Shown piece after piece: positions 21,450 to 28,166 of a stretch of DNA of 28,640 nt. Numbering within the stretch: the stretch's first letter is position 1; every line of letters begins with the position of its first letter. The notes beneath the pieces were generated by a model. That model was not told the DNA's origin, searched no databases, and saw only the letters and a program-made list of their open reading frames with translations. The translations under genes and the position numbers were made by a program. Source of the stretch: Candidatus Doudnabacteria bacterium (GTDB taxonomy: Bacteria; Patescibacteriota; Doudnabacteria; UBA920); NCBI GenBank assembly GCA_023245915.1, contig JAHFJK010000001.1:1-28640 (forward strand), written 5' to 3'.

Positions 21450-21896
21450 CTATTTCAGATACTTCTTTGTAATTTCTTGAACCAATTGTTCCAATGTCGC
21501 ATTCCTTGGTAGCCTTTGAAAAGCTTCCAGAGCCGCCAAGAGCATTTCTGCCACCAACTCCCCCACCATCAAGTGTTCCTTTGAACAAAACCTTCTGATG
21601 AAGTTGTGTAGTGGTTTTTTGTGCTCCTGAACAACCGAAATCCTGGTATGGTGACTCTCTTGCTTCAGCTTCCATTGCTTTTTTGGAAACAGCCTTCTAT
21701 TGCTTTTGTTTGAGGCTGCCAGGAAGGCCGCTTCTAGAAGCCACCCTACCATGTCTGCTTCAGATCGACCGGTCTTAGAAGCTTGCGCACGGATATAGCG
21801 TTCAACAGAGACTGAAGGCAAGCACACTGAAATTTTTGCCATCGCTGGCCGACCAAGTGATTCCGATTTTCTAATTTTTGTTTTGTCTTTTTTCAT
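21450..21896 (-). CDS. hypothetical protein with possible RHH-like N-terminus
   Basis: A 148-aa basic protein. A segment near the N-terminus (MAKISVCLPSVSVERYIRAQASKTGRSEADMVGWLLEAAF, in part) has the strand-helix-helix rhythm of ribbon-helix-helix proteins, and a second helical half (HNFIRRFCSKEHLMVGELVAEMLLAALEAF) may repeat it. DNA binding is a guess. The SD AAAGGAG lies close to ATG 21896. With the 21442 gene it forms a two-gene unit having its own promoter and terminator, inserted between folA and prfB. A toxin-antitoxin or mobile-element origin is possible, but no toxin fold is seen. Confidence 0.6.
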   Translation of the reverse strand: MKKDKTKIRKSESLGRPAMAKISVCLPSVSVERYIRAQASKTGRSEADMVGWLLEAAFLAASNKSNRRLFPKKQWKLKQESHHTRISVVQEHKKPLHNFIRRFCSKEHLMVGELVAEMLLAALEAFQRLPRNATLEQLVQEITKKYLK

Positions 21897-21933
21897 CTTC
21901 TCTCCTTTTAAAAGAGAAGACCGAGATGGCGAA

Positions 21934-21962
21934 AGTATATCAAAAAAGCCTCCGTTCGTCCA
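21934..21962 (-). promoter_or_regulatory. promoter of the two-gene module, overlapping the folA terminator
   Basis: Minus strand TGGACG (21962-21957, four of six to -35), a 17-base spacer and TATACT (21939-21934). The -35 box lies in the loop of the folA terminator hairpin. Confidence 0.5.
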
Positions 21963-21970
21963 GAGGCTTT
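21942..21970 (-). terminator. rho-independent terminator of the dTMP cluster
   Basis: GAGGCTTT (21963-21970) and AAAGCCTC (21945-21952) pair; on the minus strand the stem AAAGCCTC/GAGGCTTT is followed by TTTTG (six T in all from within the stem). The folA stop lies at the base of the stem. Confidence 0.8.
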
Positions 21971-22448
21971 AGATTTTCTTTACATATTTCGCAAAAGTAA
22001 ATTTGTCGTATTTTTCTTCTTCAACCCTTTCCCATTCGTCCCAATTTACTTGAGGAAAAAAGGCATCGCCTTCGTAATTTCCATGAACATGGGTTATGTA
22101 AAGTATTTGTGCTGCAGGCAAGGCAATTTTAAAAATTTCTGCTCCACCAATAACATAAATATCATCTGTCGATAAATTTTTTACTGCTTCATCGAATGAT
22201 TGAAAAACTAAAACTCCATCCGGTACTTTGTAATCCCCTTGGCGTGTGATGACGACATTTTTTCTGCCTGGAAGCGGTTTGCCTAATTTTCCAACTATCG
22301 ATTCATAAGTCTTACGGCCCATTAAAACAATTTTGCCCAAAGTAACTTTCTTAAAATGCTGTAAATCCTCGGGTAAATACCAGGGTAAATCATTGCTTTT
22401 GCCAATAACTAAATTTTCCGCCATAGCGACGGGACCAAGAATAATCAT
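21969..22448 (-). CDS. folA: dihydrofolate reductase
   Basis: Reduces dihydrofolate, the by-product of ThyA, back to tetrahydrofolate. The 159-aa protein has the family features: MIILGPVAMAENLVIG at the start, LPWYLPEDLQHFK with the active-site acidic Glu, GKIVLMGRKTYESI, LPGRKNVVIT, and the IYVIGGAEIF NADPH-binding segment. ATG 22448 with the SD AGGAAAG is chosen; the frame runs 24 codons further up, but that part is translated repeat. Last gene of the dTMP cluster. Confidence 0.96.
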   Translation of the reverse strand: MIILGPVAMAENLVIGKSNDLPWYLPEDLQHFKKVTLGKIVLMGRKTYESIVGKLGKPLPGRKNVVITRQGDYKVPDGVLVFQSFDEAVKNLSTDDIYVIGGAEIFKIALPAAQILYITHVHGNYEGDAFFPQVNWDEWERVEEEKYDKFTFAKYVKKI

Positions 22449-22458
22449 AATCTTTCCT

Positions 22459-22524
22459 GTCATTGCGAGGGCCTTAAGGCTCGTGGCAATCTTTTTTAGA
22501 TTGCTTCGCTTAGCTCGCAATGAC
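22459..22524. repeat. foldback repeat between thyA and folA
   Basis: GTCATTGCGAG (22459-22469) and CTCGCAATGAC (22514-22524) are perfect 11-bp arms. Inside, GCAATCT (22486-22492) pairs with AGATTGC (22498-22504). The inner stem with its T5 loop stays clear of the folA SD. Confidence 0.85.
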
Positions 22525-22531
22525 GAACTAT

Positions 22532-23344
22532 TTAAATCGCAATCGGCGCCTTAATTGCTGGATGCGGGTCGTAGCCTTCCAAAGTGAAATCTTCAAATTT
22601 AAAGCTAAAAATATCTTTGACTTCGGAATTAATTTTCATTTTTGGCAAAACCTTTGGCTGGCGAGAAAGCTGCAGCTTTACCTGCTCAAAATGATTATTG
22701 TAAATATGTGTGTCGCCAAAAGTATGCACAAAGTCGCCTAATTCCCTGCCGGTTACCTGCGCCATCATCATAGTAAGCAGCGCGTAGGAAGCAATGTTAA
22801 AAGGTACACCTAAAAAAGTGTCGGCGCTGCGCTGATAAAGTTGACAAGAAAGTTTATTGTCAGCCACATAAAACTGGAACATGGTGTGGCAGGGCGGCGG
22901 GGCGGTTTTTTTACCTGCGATTAAACTTTGCAAATCGGCCACATTCCAACCCGAAACTATCATGCGGCGGTTATCTGGATTATTTTTTATCTGATCCACC
23001 ACATAACTAATTTGGTCATAGGTTTCTCCATTGTACCCTTTCCAGGCTCTCCATTGCTTCCCGTACACAGGCCCTAAGTCTCCATTTTCGTCCGCCCATT
23101 CGTCCCAAATTGTCACCCCATGCTCATTTAGCCACTTAACATTGGTGTCCCCTTTTAAAAACCAAAGCAACTCGTAAATTATAGATTTAAAATGGATTTT
23201 TTTAGTCGTCAGCAGTGGAAATCCTTCAGCCAAATTAAAACGCATTTGGTAACCAAAAATAGACTTAGTGCCTGTACCGGTACGATCCTGCTTTTGCGCC
23301 CCTTCATCCATTATTTTTTGTAAAAGATTCAAATAAGTTTTCAT
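22532..23344 (-). CDS. thyA: thymidylate synthase
   Basis: Converts dUMP to dTMP with methylene-tetrahydrofolate. The 270-aa protein is of classical ThyA type: DRTGTGTKSIFG (20-31), RRMIVSGWNVADL (126-138), active-site Cys152 in APPPCHTMFQFYV, LYQRSADTFLGVPFNIASYALL, DTHIYNNH, and the C-terminal PIAI needed for loop closure. Three bases separate it from tmk upstream, which implies cotranscription. folA follows, supplying the reductase for its product. Confidence 0.98.
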   Translation of the reverse strand: MKTYLNLLQKIMDEGAQKQDRTGTGTKSIFGYQMRFNLAEGFPLLTTKKIHFKSIIYELLWFLKGDTNVKWLNEHGVTIWDEWADENGDLGPVYGKQWRAWKGYNGETYDQISYVVDQIKNNPDNRRMIVSGWNVADLQSLIAGKKTAPPPCHTMFQFYVADNKLSCQLYQRSADTFLGVPFNIASYALLTMMMAQVTGRELGDFVHTFGDTHIYNNHFEQVKLQLSRQPKVLPKMKINSEVKDIFSFKFEDFTLEGYDPHPAIKAPIAI

Positions 23345-23347
23345 ATT

Positions 23348-24082
23348 TTATGATGGCTTAACATCTTTTAAAGCTATCCTCCTCACCAGCTCCCAAACCC
23401 GGTTATGAACTTCAGCCGGTGACAAAAGTTTTCCGTCGGCTGTACATTCCACTAACTTGGTGTTGGGGAAAAGTCCGGCAATTTCCAAATAAACTTTTTC
23501 CGCGTTTTTTAAATGCTTAATATCCGCTTCATGCAAATCCCTTTTTTTGCCGTTGGCGTATTTCCTCGCGTCCGCGGATTTTTTGTCAACCAGCTTTTGG
23601 GCCATTTTGGCCGGAATGTGCAAAATAATGTTTAAATCCGGTTTTGGTATACCAAAAATATTGTATTCCAGGTTATTCAACCAGCGGAAAAATTTTATCC
23701 TGTCAACCTCGTCCAAAATTTTTCCGCCCTGGTGCCCGGCGTTGGCCGTCACATACCTGTTGGAAATTATTATTTTTCCCTCATCTAGCCACTCTGTAAT
23801 TTTGAACGAGGCGTCAAACCTGTCAATGGCGTAAAAAATCGAGGCGGCGTGAGGCCCAACCTGGCCGTATTTACCATTTAAATATTCTTCAATCAGGCCG
23901 GCTGATTTTGTCCCGTACTGCGGAAAGTCAGTCATTTCCACTTTGTAACCGTTAAGCTTGAGTTCTTCAACCAGCAAATTGGTCTGTGTTGCCTTGCCGC
24001 TGCCGTCTGTGCCGTCAATAACAATAAATCTCCCTACCCGCGCCTTTTTCTTTTTAGATTTTCCGAATTTTAATATAGACAT
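23348..24082 (-). CDS. tmk: thymidylate kinase
   Basis: Phosphorylates dTMP to dTDP. The 244-aa protein has the P-loop GTDGSGKATQ (24-33), FPQYG with the phosphate-binding region (53-57), YAIDRF (84-89), and SNRYVTANAGHQG (107-119). A basic N-terminal extension of about 17 residues and a long insertion near the LID (SADARKYANGKKRDLHEADIKHL) make it longer than E. coli Tmk, as in the two-Asp or eukaryote-like variants. It is tightly coupled to thyA. Confidence 0.94.
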   Translation of the reverse strand: MSILKFGKSKKKKARVGRFIVIDGTDGSGKATQTNLLVEELKLNGYKVEMTDFPQYGTKSAGLIEEYLNGKYGQVGPHAASIFYAIDRFDASFKITEWLDEGKIIISNRYVTANAGHQGGKILDEVDRIKFFRWLNNLEYNIFGIPKPDLNIILHIPAKMAQKLVDKKSADARKYANGKKRDLHEADIKHLKNAEKVYLEIAGLFPNTKLVECTADGKLLSPAEVHNRVWELVRRIALKDVKPS

Positions 24083-24111
24083 AAGCTTATATAAGAATTT
24101 CCATTAACAGG

Positions 24112-24214
24112 CATTGCGAGCGAAGTCGAGAAATCCCTTAAATTAGATAACATTTTTCTCGTTAAGAGATTCCTCCGCTCGTCCCGACTTGCGTCGGGAC
24201 TCGGTCGGAATGAC
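24112..24214. repeat. foldback repeat, GTCATTCCGAG family, upstream of tmk
   Basis: Outer arms CATTGCGAG and CGGTCGGAATGAC pair in part; inner GAGAAATCCCTTAA matches the complement of TTAAGAGATTCCTC at 12 of 14 positions. A small hairpin GTCCCGAC/GTCGGGAC is nested near the right end. Same family as 4074-4185. Confidence 0.75.
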
Positions 24215-24225
24215 AAAATGTGAGC

Positions 24226-24777
24226 TTAGACCTTTGATATCTTTAATTCGTTCATTAACGCGTCAATCTGGACATAAAATTCCTCCAAACTGCCGACATT
24301 ATCAATTCTATAATCCGCCTGCTGGCCCAATTCAGGAATCCTTATTTCCGTGGGGCCTTTTTCCTGGGCAACGAATTCTTCAAAATTCATTTGCGCGTCG
24401 TCGGTTTTTTCGCGCCGCGTCTGATACCTTGCAAACCTAATTTCCACGGGAGCGGTAATATAAACCATTTTATTGTTGGGCCAGCTTTTTATCACATCCA
24501 TTTCATCCATGCGAATACCGTTAACGACGTTGAGCTTTGCCCAGGCTTTTTTAAGGCGACGCTCTAAAGCATTAACCAACACATGTTCACCAAAAATTTT
24601 ACGCAGACCCAGACCTAAATCTATTTCATTTTTTCTTGACACCGGCAAGTTCAACTCTTCTAAAATCGCGTCCAAAATATGGGTAAACCTAAAATGCTCG
24701 GCCCCAAATTTTTGGACCATATATTCAGTCGCCGTGTCTTTCCCGGCCAACTTTTCTCCAACCAAACCTATGATCAT
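24226..24777 (-). CDS. P-loop nucleotide or dephospho-CoA kinase-like protein
   Basis: A 183-aa P-loop NTPase. The Walker A is GEKLAGKDT (7-15), with Asp after Lys as in some dephospho-CoA and dNMP kinases. A later RFARYQTRREKTDD segment resembles a LID, and the C-terminal ADYRIDNVGSLEEFYVQIDAL pattern is that of CoaE/UPF0200-like kinases. The place between tmk and dut suggests a role in deoxynucleotide phosphorylation, but this is inference. It resembles the protein at 25470 in C-terminal layout, so the two may be distant paralogues. The start overlaps a repeat-rich spacer without SD. Confidence 0.75.
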   Translation of the reverse strand: MIIGLVGEKLAGKDTATEYMVQKFGAEHFRFTHILDAILEELNLPVSRKNEIDLGLGLRKIFGEHVLVNALERRLKKAWAKLNVVNGIRMDEMDVIKSWPNNKMVYITAPVEIRFARYQTRREKTDDAQMNFEEFVAQEKGPTEIRIPELGQQADYRIDNVGSLEEFYVQIDALMNELKISKV

Positions 24778-24786
24778 GACTTTATT

Positions 24787-24868
24787 GTCATTCTGAACTT
24801 GTTTCAGAATCTATCCTAAAAATGGATTCCGGATAAATTTAATAACAATATAAATTTTCCGGAATGAC
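24787..24868. repeat. foldback repeat between the kinase gene and dut
   Basis: GTCATTC (24787-24793) and GAATGAC (24862-24868) are the outer arms. Inside are TCTGAA/TTCAGA and short TCCGGA segments. Related to the GTCATT family. Confidence 0.65.
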
Positions 24869-24922
24869 ACAAAAATTTCTTAATTTCAATTTATTTCGTG
24901 AGGCCATAGGCCGAACTAATTT

Positions 24923-25363
24923 CTAATTTTGATACCCACCAGTACTCCCAATCCCCCCTCTATCATTTTCCCGCAACTGATCTACCTCTTCCCACTGCGC
25001 CTGCTCAACCGGCAAAAAAATTCCCTGTGCCAATCGTTCGCCTTTTTTTACTTCCACTGACTGGCTGGTAAAATTATATACGATAATGTGGACTTCGTCA
25101 TTCGGGCCGGTATAGTCAGGGTCTACCACGCCAATGCCGTTTGCCATCATCAGCCCCTTTTTTAGAGGTAAGCTGCTGCGCGCGGCTATGAGCAAAAAAT
25201 GGCCTTTGGGCGCTTCTATTACCAGGCCTGTGGGGATTTTAACGACCTCACCGGGATTTACAACAGCATCGGCCCCTGCCGCAATATCAAAACCCGCGGA
25301 TTCAGAAGTGTGATATTGGGGAAGAGGAATATCATCTGAAGTTTTTTTAATGCGAACGTTCAT
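24923..25363 (-). CDS. dut: dUTP diphosphatase
   Basis: Hydrolyses dUTP to dUMP, keeping uracil out of DNA and feeding ThyA. The 146-aa trimeric-type dUTPase has all five motifs: AGFDI (23-27), RSSLPLK (62-68), GIGVVDPDYTG (76-86), GERLAQG (108-114) and RGGIGSTG (135-142). The catalytic Asp is in motif 3. No SD is visible upstream. Neighbouring spacers on both sides contain repeats. Confidence 0.96.
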   Translation of the reverse strand: MNVRIKKTSDDIPLPQYHTSESAGFDIAAGADAVVNPGEVVKIPTGLVIEAPKGHFLLIAARSSLPLKKGLMMANGIGVVDPDYTGPNDEVHIIVYNFTSQSVEVKKGERLAQGIFLPVEQAQWEEVDQLRENDRGGIGSTGGYQN

Positions 25364-25389
25364 TTTGAAAAAAAATTAAATTCTAGAAT

Positions 25390-25473
25390 CTAAAACCTAA
25401 ACAAATTTGAAATTCTAAAGGTTTAAGGTTTAAATTTTAAACTTTAATGCTTTAGATTTTGTTTAGGTTTTAG
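25390..25473. repeat. A/T-rich foldback repeat between dut and the second kinase gene
   Basis: CTAAAACCTAAACAAA (25390-25405) and TTTGTTTAGGTTTTAG (25458-25473) are perfect 16-bp arms; the interior carries more AAGGTTTAAA-type inverted segments. The right arm covers the stop codon of the 26027 gene. Confidence 0.85.
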
Positions 25474-26027
25474 TCTTTAGATTTTAGAGTTTCCATAATT
25501 TTATTAATTTCCTCAAAAAGCTCCTCCAAGCCCCCTTCATTCACCACCGTCCAATCCGCCCTGGCAATCGGCCCGGCTTGATGCAAATTTTCTATCTGGG
25601 AATAATCGCGCGACACTAGCTCTTGTTCGGTTAACGGTCTTTCCGGCCGGATTTTCATTCGCGCAATTCTGGTTTGCGGCGAAGAATATATTGCCAAAAC
25701 TTTAAAATCTTCAGCAAATTCTTTTTTCAATTCAAGATATTCTTCCCACGAATACATACTTTCTAAAATGACAGACTTATTTTGAAAAGCAGATTTTATC
25801 CCGGGCATATTGGCAATTGCCATGGCAGCCATGCCATCTTTTGCCCGAAATTCTTCTCTCACCGCTCTTTCCCCGGCTTCACCCGGCGTACCTCTGCGCG
25901 CCGCTTCATCTACCACTGCCTGCCCAAAATAAATTTTCGGCCAGCCGGTTTTTTTTACCAAATAATTGGTGGTTTGTGTTTTACCGGCTCCGGGAAGCCC
26001 GACGATAGCCAAGATGACTTTAGGCAT
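25470..26027 (-). CDS. UPF0200-like P-loop kinase
   Basis: A 185-aa P-loop protein with Walker A GLPGAGKT (10-17). The rest follows the pattern of the UPF0200 family, known mainly from archaea and related to dephospho-CoA kinase: FGQAVVDEAARRG, a REEFRAKDGMAAMA helix, SVILESMYSWEEYLELKKEF, the SPQTRIARMKIR LID, RDYSQIENLHQAGPIARADWTVVNEGGLEELFEEI. The substrate is not known. The context (between dut and dCMP deaminase) hints at nucleotide metabolism. The start is ATG 26027; a short imperfect foldback lies in the spacer to the next gene upstream. Confidence 0.78.
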   Translation of the reverse strand: MPKVILAIVGLPGAGKTQTTNYLVKKTGWPKIYFGQAVVDEAARRGTPGEAGERAVREEFRAKDGMAAMAIANMPGIKSAFQNKSVILESMYSWEEYLELKKEFAEDFKVLAIYSSPQTRIARMKIRPERPLTEQELVSRDYSQIENLHQAGPIARADWTVVNEGGLEELFEEINKIMETLKSKD

Positions 26028-26092
26028 AATGATTAAAAATCACAAAAACGACGAAAATTACAAAAATAATTTTTGCTCAATTTTGTCATTTT

Positions 26093-26641
26093 TTAATTTT
26101 TGTCACTACTATTTTCCATTTTTACATTACCTTCATTCGCTCTCACCGGAATATCTTCATTAAATATGCCAATTAACTCATCTTTCCATTTAGGGTTTTC
26201 CCCATACACCTCCACACTCACGCCGGCTTCTTTAAGCATATCCACGGCTTGCGGACTGCGATAAATCTTGCCCACAACAACTCGCTTTATCCCACAGGCA
26301 ATTACGTACTTGGAACAGTGTATGCACGGGCTGTATTTGGTGTACATTGTCGCGCCGGCCGTGGAAGTTCCGCCCTGCCTGGCAGCCTGAAGCAAAGAAT
26401 TGTGCTCGCCGTGGATGGTGCGCACACAGTGGCCTTCTTCCAGCAAATGGCCGACATCGTTGCAATGCGGCAGTCCCGCCGGCGAGCCGTTATAGCCGGT
26501 GGCGATAATGCGGTTGTCTTTAACCAAAACCGAACCCGCGTAAAGCCTGTCGCAAGTCCCGCGCGCCGCAATTATTTTAGCAATAGCCATAAAATAATCA
26601 TCCCAGGAAGGGCGAAAATGTTGTCTTTCTTCAGAAGCCAT
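26093..26641 (-). CDS. dCMP deaminase (ComEB-like)
   Basis: Zinc cytidine-type deaminase that turns dCMP into dUMP, the ThyA substrate. The 182-aa protein has His77-Gly78-Glu79 (TIHGEHNSLLQAA), where most relatives have His-Ala-Glu, and PCIHC (105-109) with zinc ligands Cys106 and Cys109. The N-terminal SWDDYFMAIAKIIAARGTCDR and VGSVLVKDN-like segment are typical. It is the first gene of the minus-strand dTMP cluster; its promoter lies nine bases before the ATG, so the mRNA should be nearly leaderless. Confidence 0.93.
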   Translation of the reverse strand: MASEERQHFRPSWDDYFMAIAKIIAARGTCDRLYAGSVLVKDNRIIATGYNGSPAGLPHCNDVGHLLEEGHCVRTIHGEHNSLLQAARQGGTSTAGATMYTKYSPCIHCSKYVIACGIKRVVVGKIYRSPQAVDMLKEAGVSVEVYGENPKWKDELIGIFNEDIPVRANEGNVKMENSSDKN

Positions 26642-26650
26642 ATATAAGCA

Positions 26651-26679
26651 ATTCTACAACAATTTTAAGTGTTTGACAA
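26651..26679 (-). promoter_or_regulatory. promoter of the dTMP cluster
   Basis: Minus strand TTGTCA (26679-26674), 17-base spacer, TAGAAT (26656-26651). Predicted start lies about two bases before ATG 26641. Its -35 box overlaps the -35 of the divergent promoter by five bases. Confidence 0.6.
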
Positions 26680-26701
26680 AAATTACAGCCTGGATTATAC
26701 T
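26673..26701 (+). promoter_or_regulatory. consensus sigma70 promoter of the 26848 gene
   Basis: TTGACA (26673-26678), 17-base spacer, TATACT (26696-26701). It is one of the best promoters in the window. Predicted start near 26708, giving a 140-nt structured leader. Confidence 0.8.
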
Positions 26702-26707
26702 TTGTTT

Positions 26708-26847
26708 AGTTATGTCCAAACTACGTTCGATAATCAGCATTATTATTATCGAAATTCCTTCGTTGCGAAGGCTGGTTTAGGACTGATAGCAAAGTTTCAA
26801 AAACCGAGGCCTTCGCCCAAGCGAAGGTCTTTTTAGTTGGAGGTAAG
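26708..26847 (+). promoter_or_regulatory. structured leader with terminator/antiterminator choice
   Basis: Three hairpins in order: TTCGATAAT/ATTATCGAA (26726-26734, 26745-26753), CCTTCG/CGAAGG (26757-26762, 26766-26771), and an intrinsic terminator AGGCCTTCGC/GCGAAGGTCT (26807-26816, 26821-26830) with T-run to 26834. GCGAAGGC (26765-26772) is exactly complementary to GCCTTCGC (26809-26816), so the second hairpin's arm can instead sequester the terminator arm. The SD GGAGG (26839-26843) follows at once. No known riboswitch class is recognised. Confidence 0.6.
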
Positions 26848-27210
26848 ATGCAGGCAACGGTAAAAAAAGTTGATGTGGATGTGAACCAGTTGGAAGAGGC
26901 CATAAAAGGGCTTTCCTTTATAAAACCTCCCTATTGCTTGACACGAGCGTCTAAAGCCGAGATTTTTTATCTCGGAAAAGACTTGGCAAGCGCTGAGAGT
27001 TCGTACTTTCACGACCTCGTAATGATCGAAGGTGCAACGGTCTTGGTCGTATCCAAGAACAAGCCAGATGCTCTCAGACAGGGGGAGGTGTTTAACTTTC
27101 ACGCCGCTGTTCTACTGACAACAACCGACGAAGGTCAGACTGCCCTTGAGGCTTTGGAAAGAAACCGATCTGGCGGAGCATTGATCTTCTTTGATAAGGT
27201 GCAGGGATAG
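26848..27210 (+). CDS. hypothetical protein behind an attenuator-like leader
   Basis: A 120-aa soluble protein of unknown function. It has alternating strands and helices (QATVKKVDVDVNQLEEAIKGLSF, AEIFYLGKDLASAES, TVLVVSKNKPDAL, AAVLLTTTDEGQTALEALERN, GALIFFDKVQG) with no signal peptide, membrane segment or catalytic motif that I know. The SD TTGGAGGT is strong. Like the 2046 gene it is a monocistron with a TTGACA promoter, richer in G+C than its surroundings, and ends in a G/C-rich hairpin with a GCCGCCGG arm. It is divergent from the dTMP cluster and shares its promoter region. Confidence 0.7.
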   Translation: MQATVKKVDVDVNQLEEAIKGLSFIKPPYCLTRASKAEIFYLGKDLASAESSYFHDLVMIEGATVLVVSKNKPDALRQGEVFNFHAAVLLTTTDEGQTALEALERNRSGGALIFFDKVQG

Positions 27211-27258
27211 GAAATCGCCGGCGGCACACAGAGCAACACTCGTGCCGCCGGTTTCTTT
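27211..27258 (+). terminator. hairpin after the 26848 gene
   Basis: CCGGCGGCAC (27218-27227) and GTGCCGCCGG (27242-27251) pair perfectly; flanking GAAA and TTTC extend the stem across a three-base bulge. TTTCTTT follows. Loop of 14 bases. Confidence 0.7.
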
Positions 27259-27355
27259 ATGTCGCCAAGTTATTTGTCAATAATAACATGGATATACATG
27301 CCAAAGTTTACAAATCACTTTTAACAATAATTTAAACTACTATCAAATCTCAAAT

Positions 27356-27391
27356 AAAAAACAATCCTGAAATAAAACAGGATTGTTTTTT
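27356..27391. terminator. bidirectional rho-independent terminator
   Basis: AAAAAACAATCCTG (27356-27369) and CAGGATTGTTTTTT (27378-27391) form a perfect 14-bp stem with an 8-nt loop and T-runs on both strands. It serves the minus-strand rplA transcript, and any read-through from the 26848 gene. Nothing else is seen in 27259-27452. Confidence 0.85.
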
Positions 27392-27452
27392 ATTTATAAC
27401 TTTACTAAGATCCTTCGCTTCGCTGTGGATAAAAATGCCAGGCAGTTTCACT

Positions 27453-28136
27453 TTATATCTTAACTTTAATCCCCGGTCCCATTGTGGCATTTATGGAAAC
27501 TCCGGAAATGAACTGACCTTTGACTGTGGAAGGTTTGCTTTCGGTGACTGCACGATACAAGGCTTTTAAATTTGCAAGCAGCTGATCATTAGGAAAATTG
27601 CTTTTGCCGATTATTTGGTGGATGTTGCCACTATCGTCATTTTTAAAGTTAACTTTTCCGCCGGCAATTTCCTTTATAATTTTGCCAACATCGGCTCCCA
27701 CAGTGCCGGTTTTAGGATTAGGCATAAGGCCGCGGGTACCTAAAATCTTCGCGATTTGGGCTAATTTTGGCATTAGGGCAGGCTCTGCAACGGCAACATC
27801 AAAGTCTGTCTTTTCGCTCTCTTTAATCTTTTTAATCAAATCCTCGCCGCCAACAATTTCAGCTCCAGCATCTTTAGCTTCTTTTTCTTTTGTGTCTGTT
27901 ACAAAAGCCGCGACTTTTTTGCTTTTACCCGTGCCGTGTGGCAAGCTAACAGTCCCTCGAACGGCCTGGTCAGTCTTTTTGGCATCAATTAAAGTTCGAA
28001 TGTGGACTTCAACGGAGCCAACAAATTTGGTTGTGGCAGTTTTTTTTGCCAGTTCAATCCCCTCTTCTGCCGAATAAACTTTCTCGCGATCAACTAATTC
28101 TAAATTTGCTTTGACTCTCTTTGCCAATTTTGGCAT
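27453..28136 (-). CDS. rplA: 50S ribosomal protein L1
   Basis: A 227-aa ribosomal protein of the L1 stalk. Typical segments: SVEVHIRTLIDAKKTDQAVRGTVSLPHGTGK, DFDVAVAEPALMPKLAQIAKILGTRGLMPNPKTGTVG (first part of the signature), KVNFKNDDSGNIHQIIGK, and the C-terminal SSTVKGQF-like end GVSINATMGPGIKVKI. The SD AAAGGAA supports ATG 28136. Its usual upstream neighbour rplK is not here; a small membrane protein gene precedes it instead. L1 often represses its own operon in other bacteria; no L1-binding mimic could be identified. Confidence 0.98.
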   Translation of the reverse strand: MPKLAKRVKANLELVDREKVYSAEEGIELAKKTATTKFVGSVEVHIRTLIDAKKTDQAVRGTVSLPHGTGKSKKVAAFVTDTKEKEAKDAGAEIVGGEDLIKKIKESEKTDFDVAVAEPALMPKLAQIAKILGTRGLMPNPKTGTVGADVGKIIKEIAGGKVNFKNDDSGNIHQIIGKSNFPNDQLLANLKALYRAVTESKPSTVKGQFISGVSINATMGPGIKVKI

Positions 28137-28166
28137 ATTATTCCTTTCGTGGTCATCTCGAGCTTT

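Noticed and set aside
22449..22520. 24-residue N-terminal extension of DHFR
   Set aside because: It is translated from the GTCATTGCGAG foldback repeat, and a good SD precedes ATG 22448.
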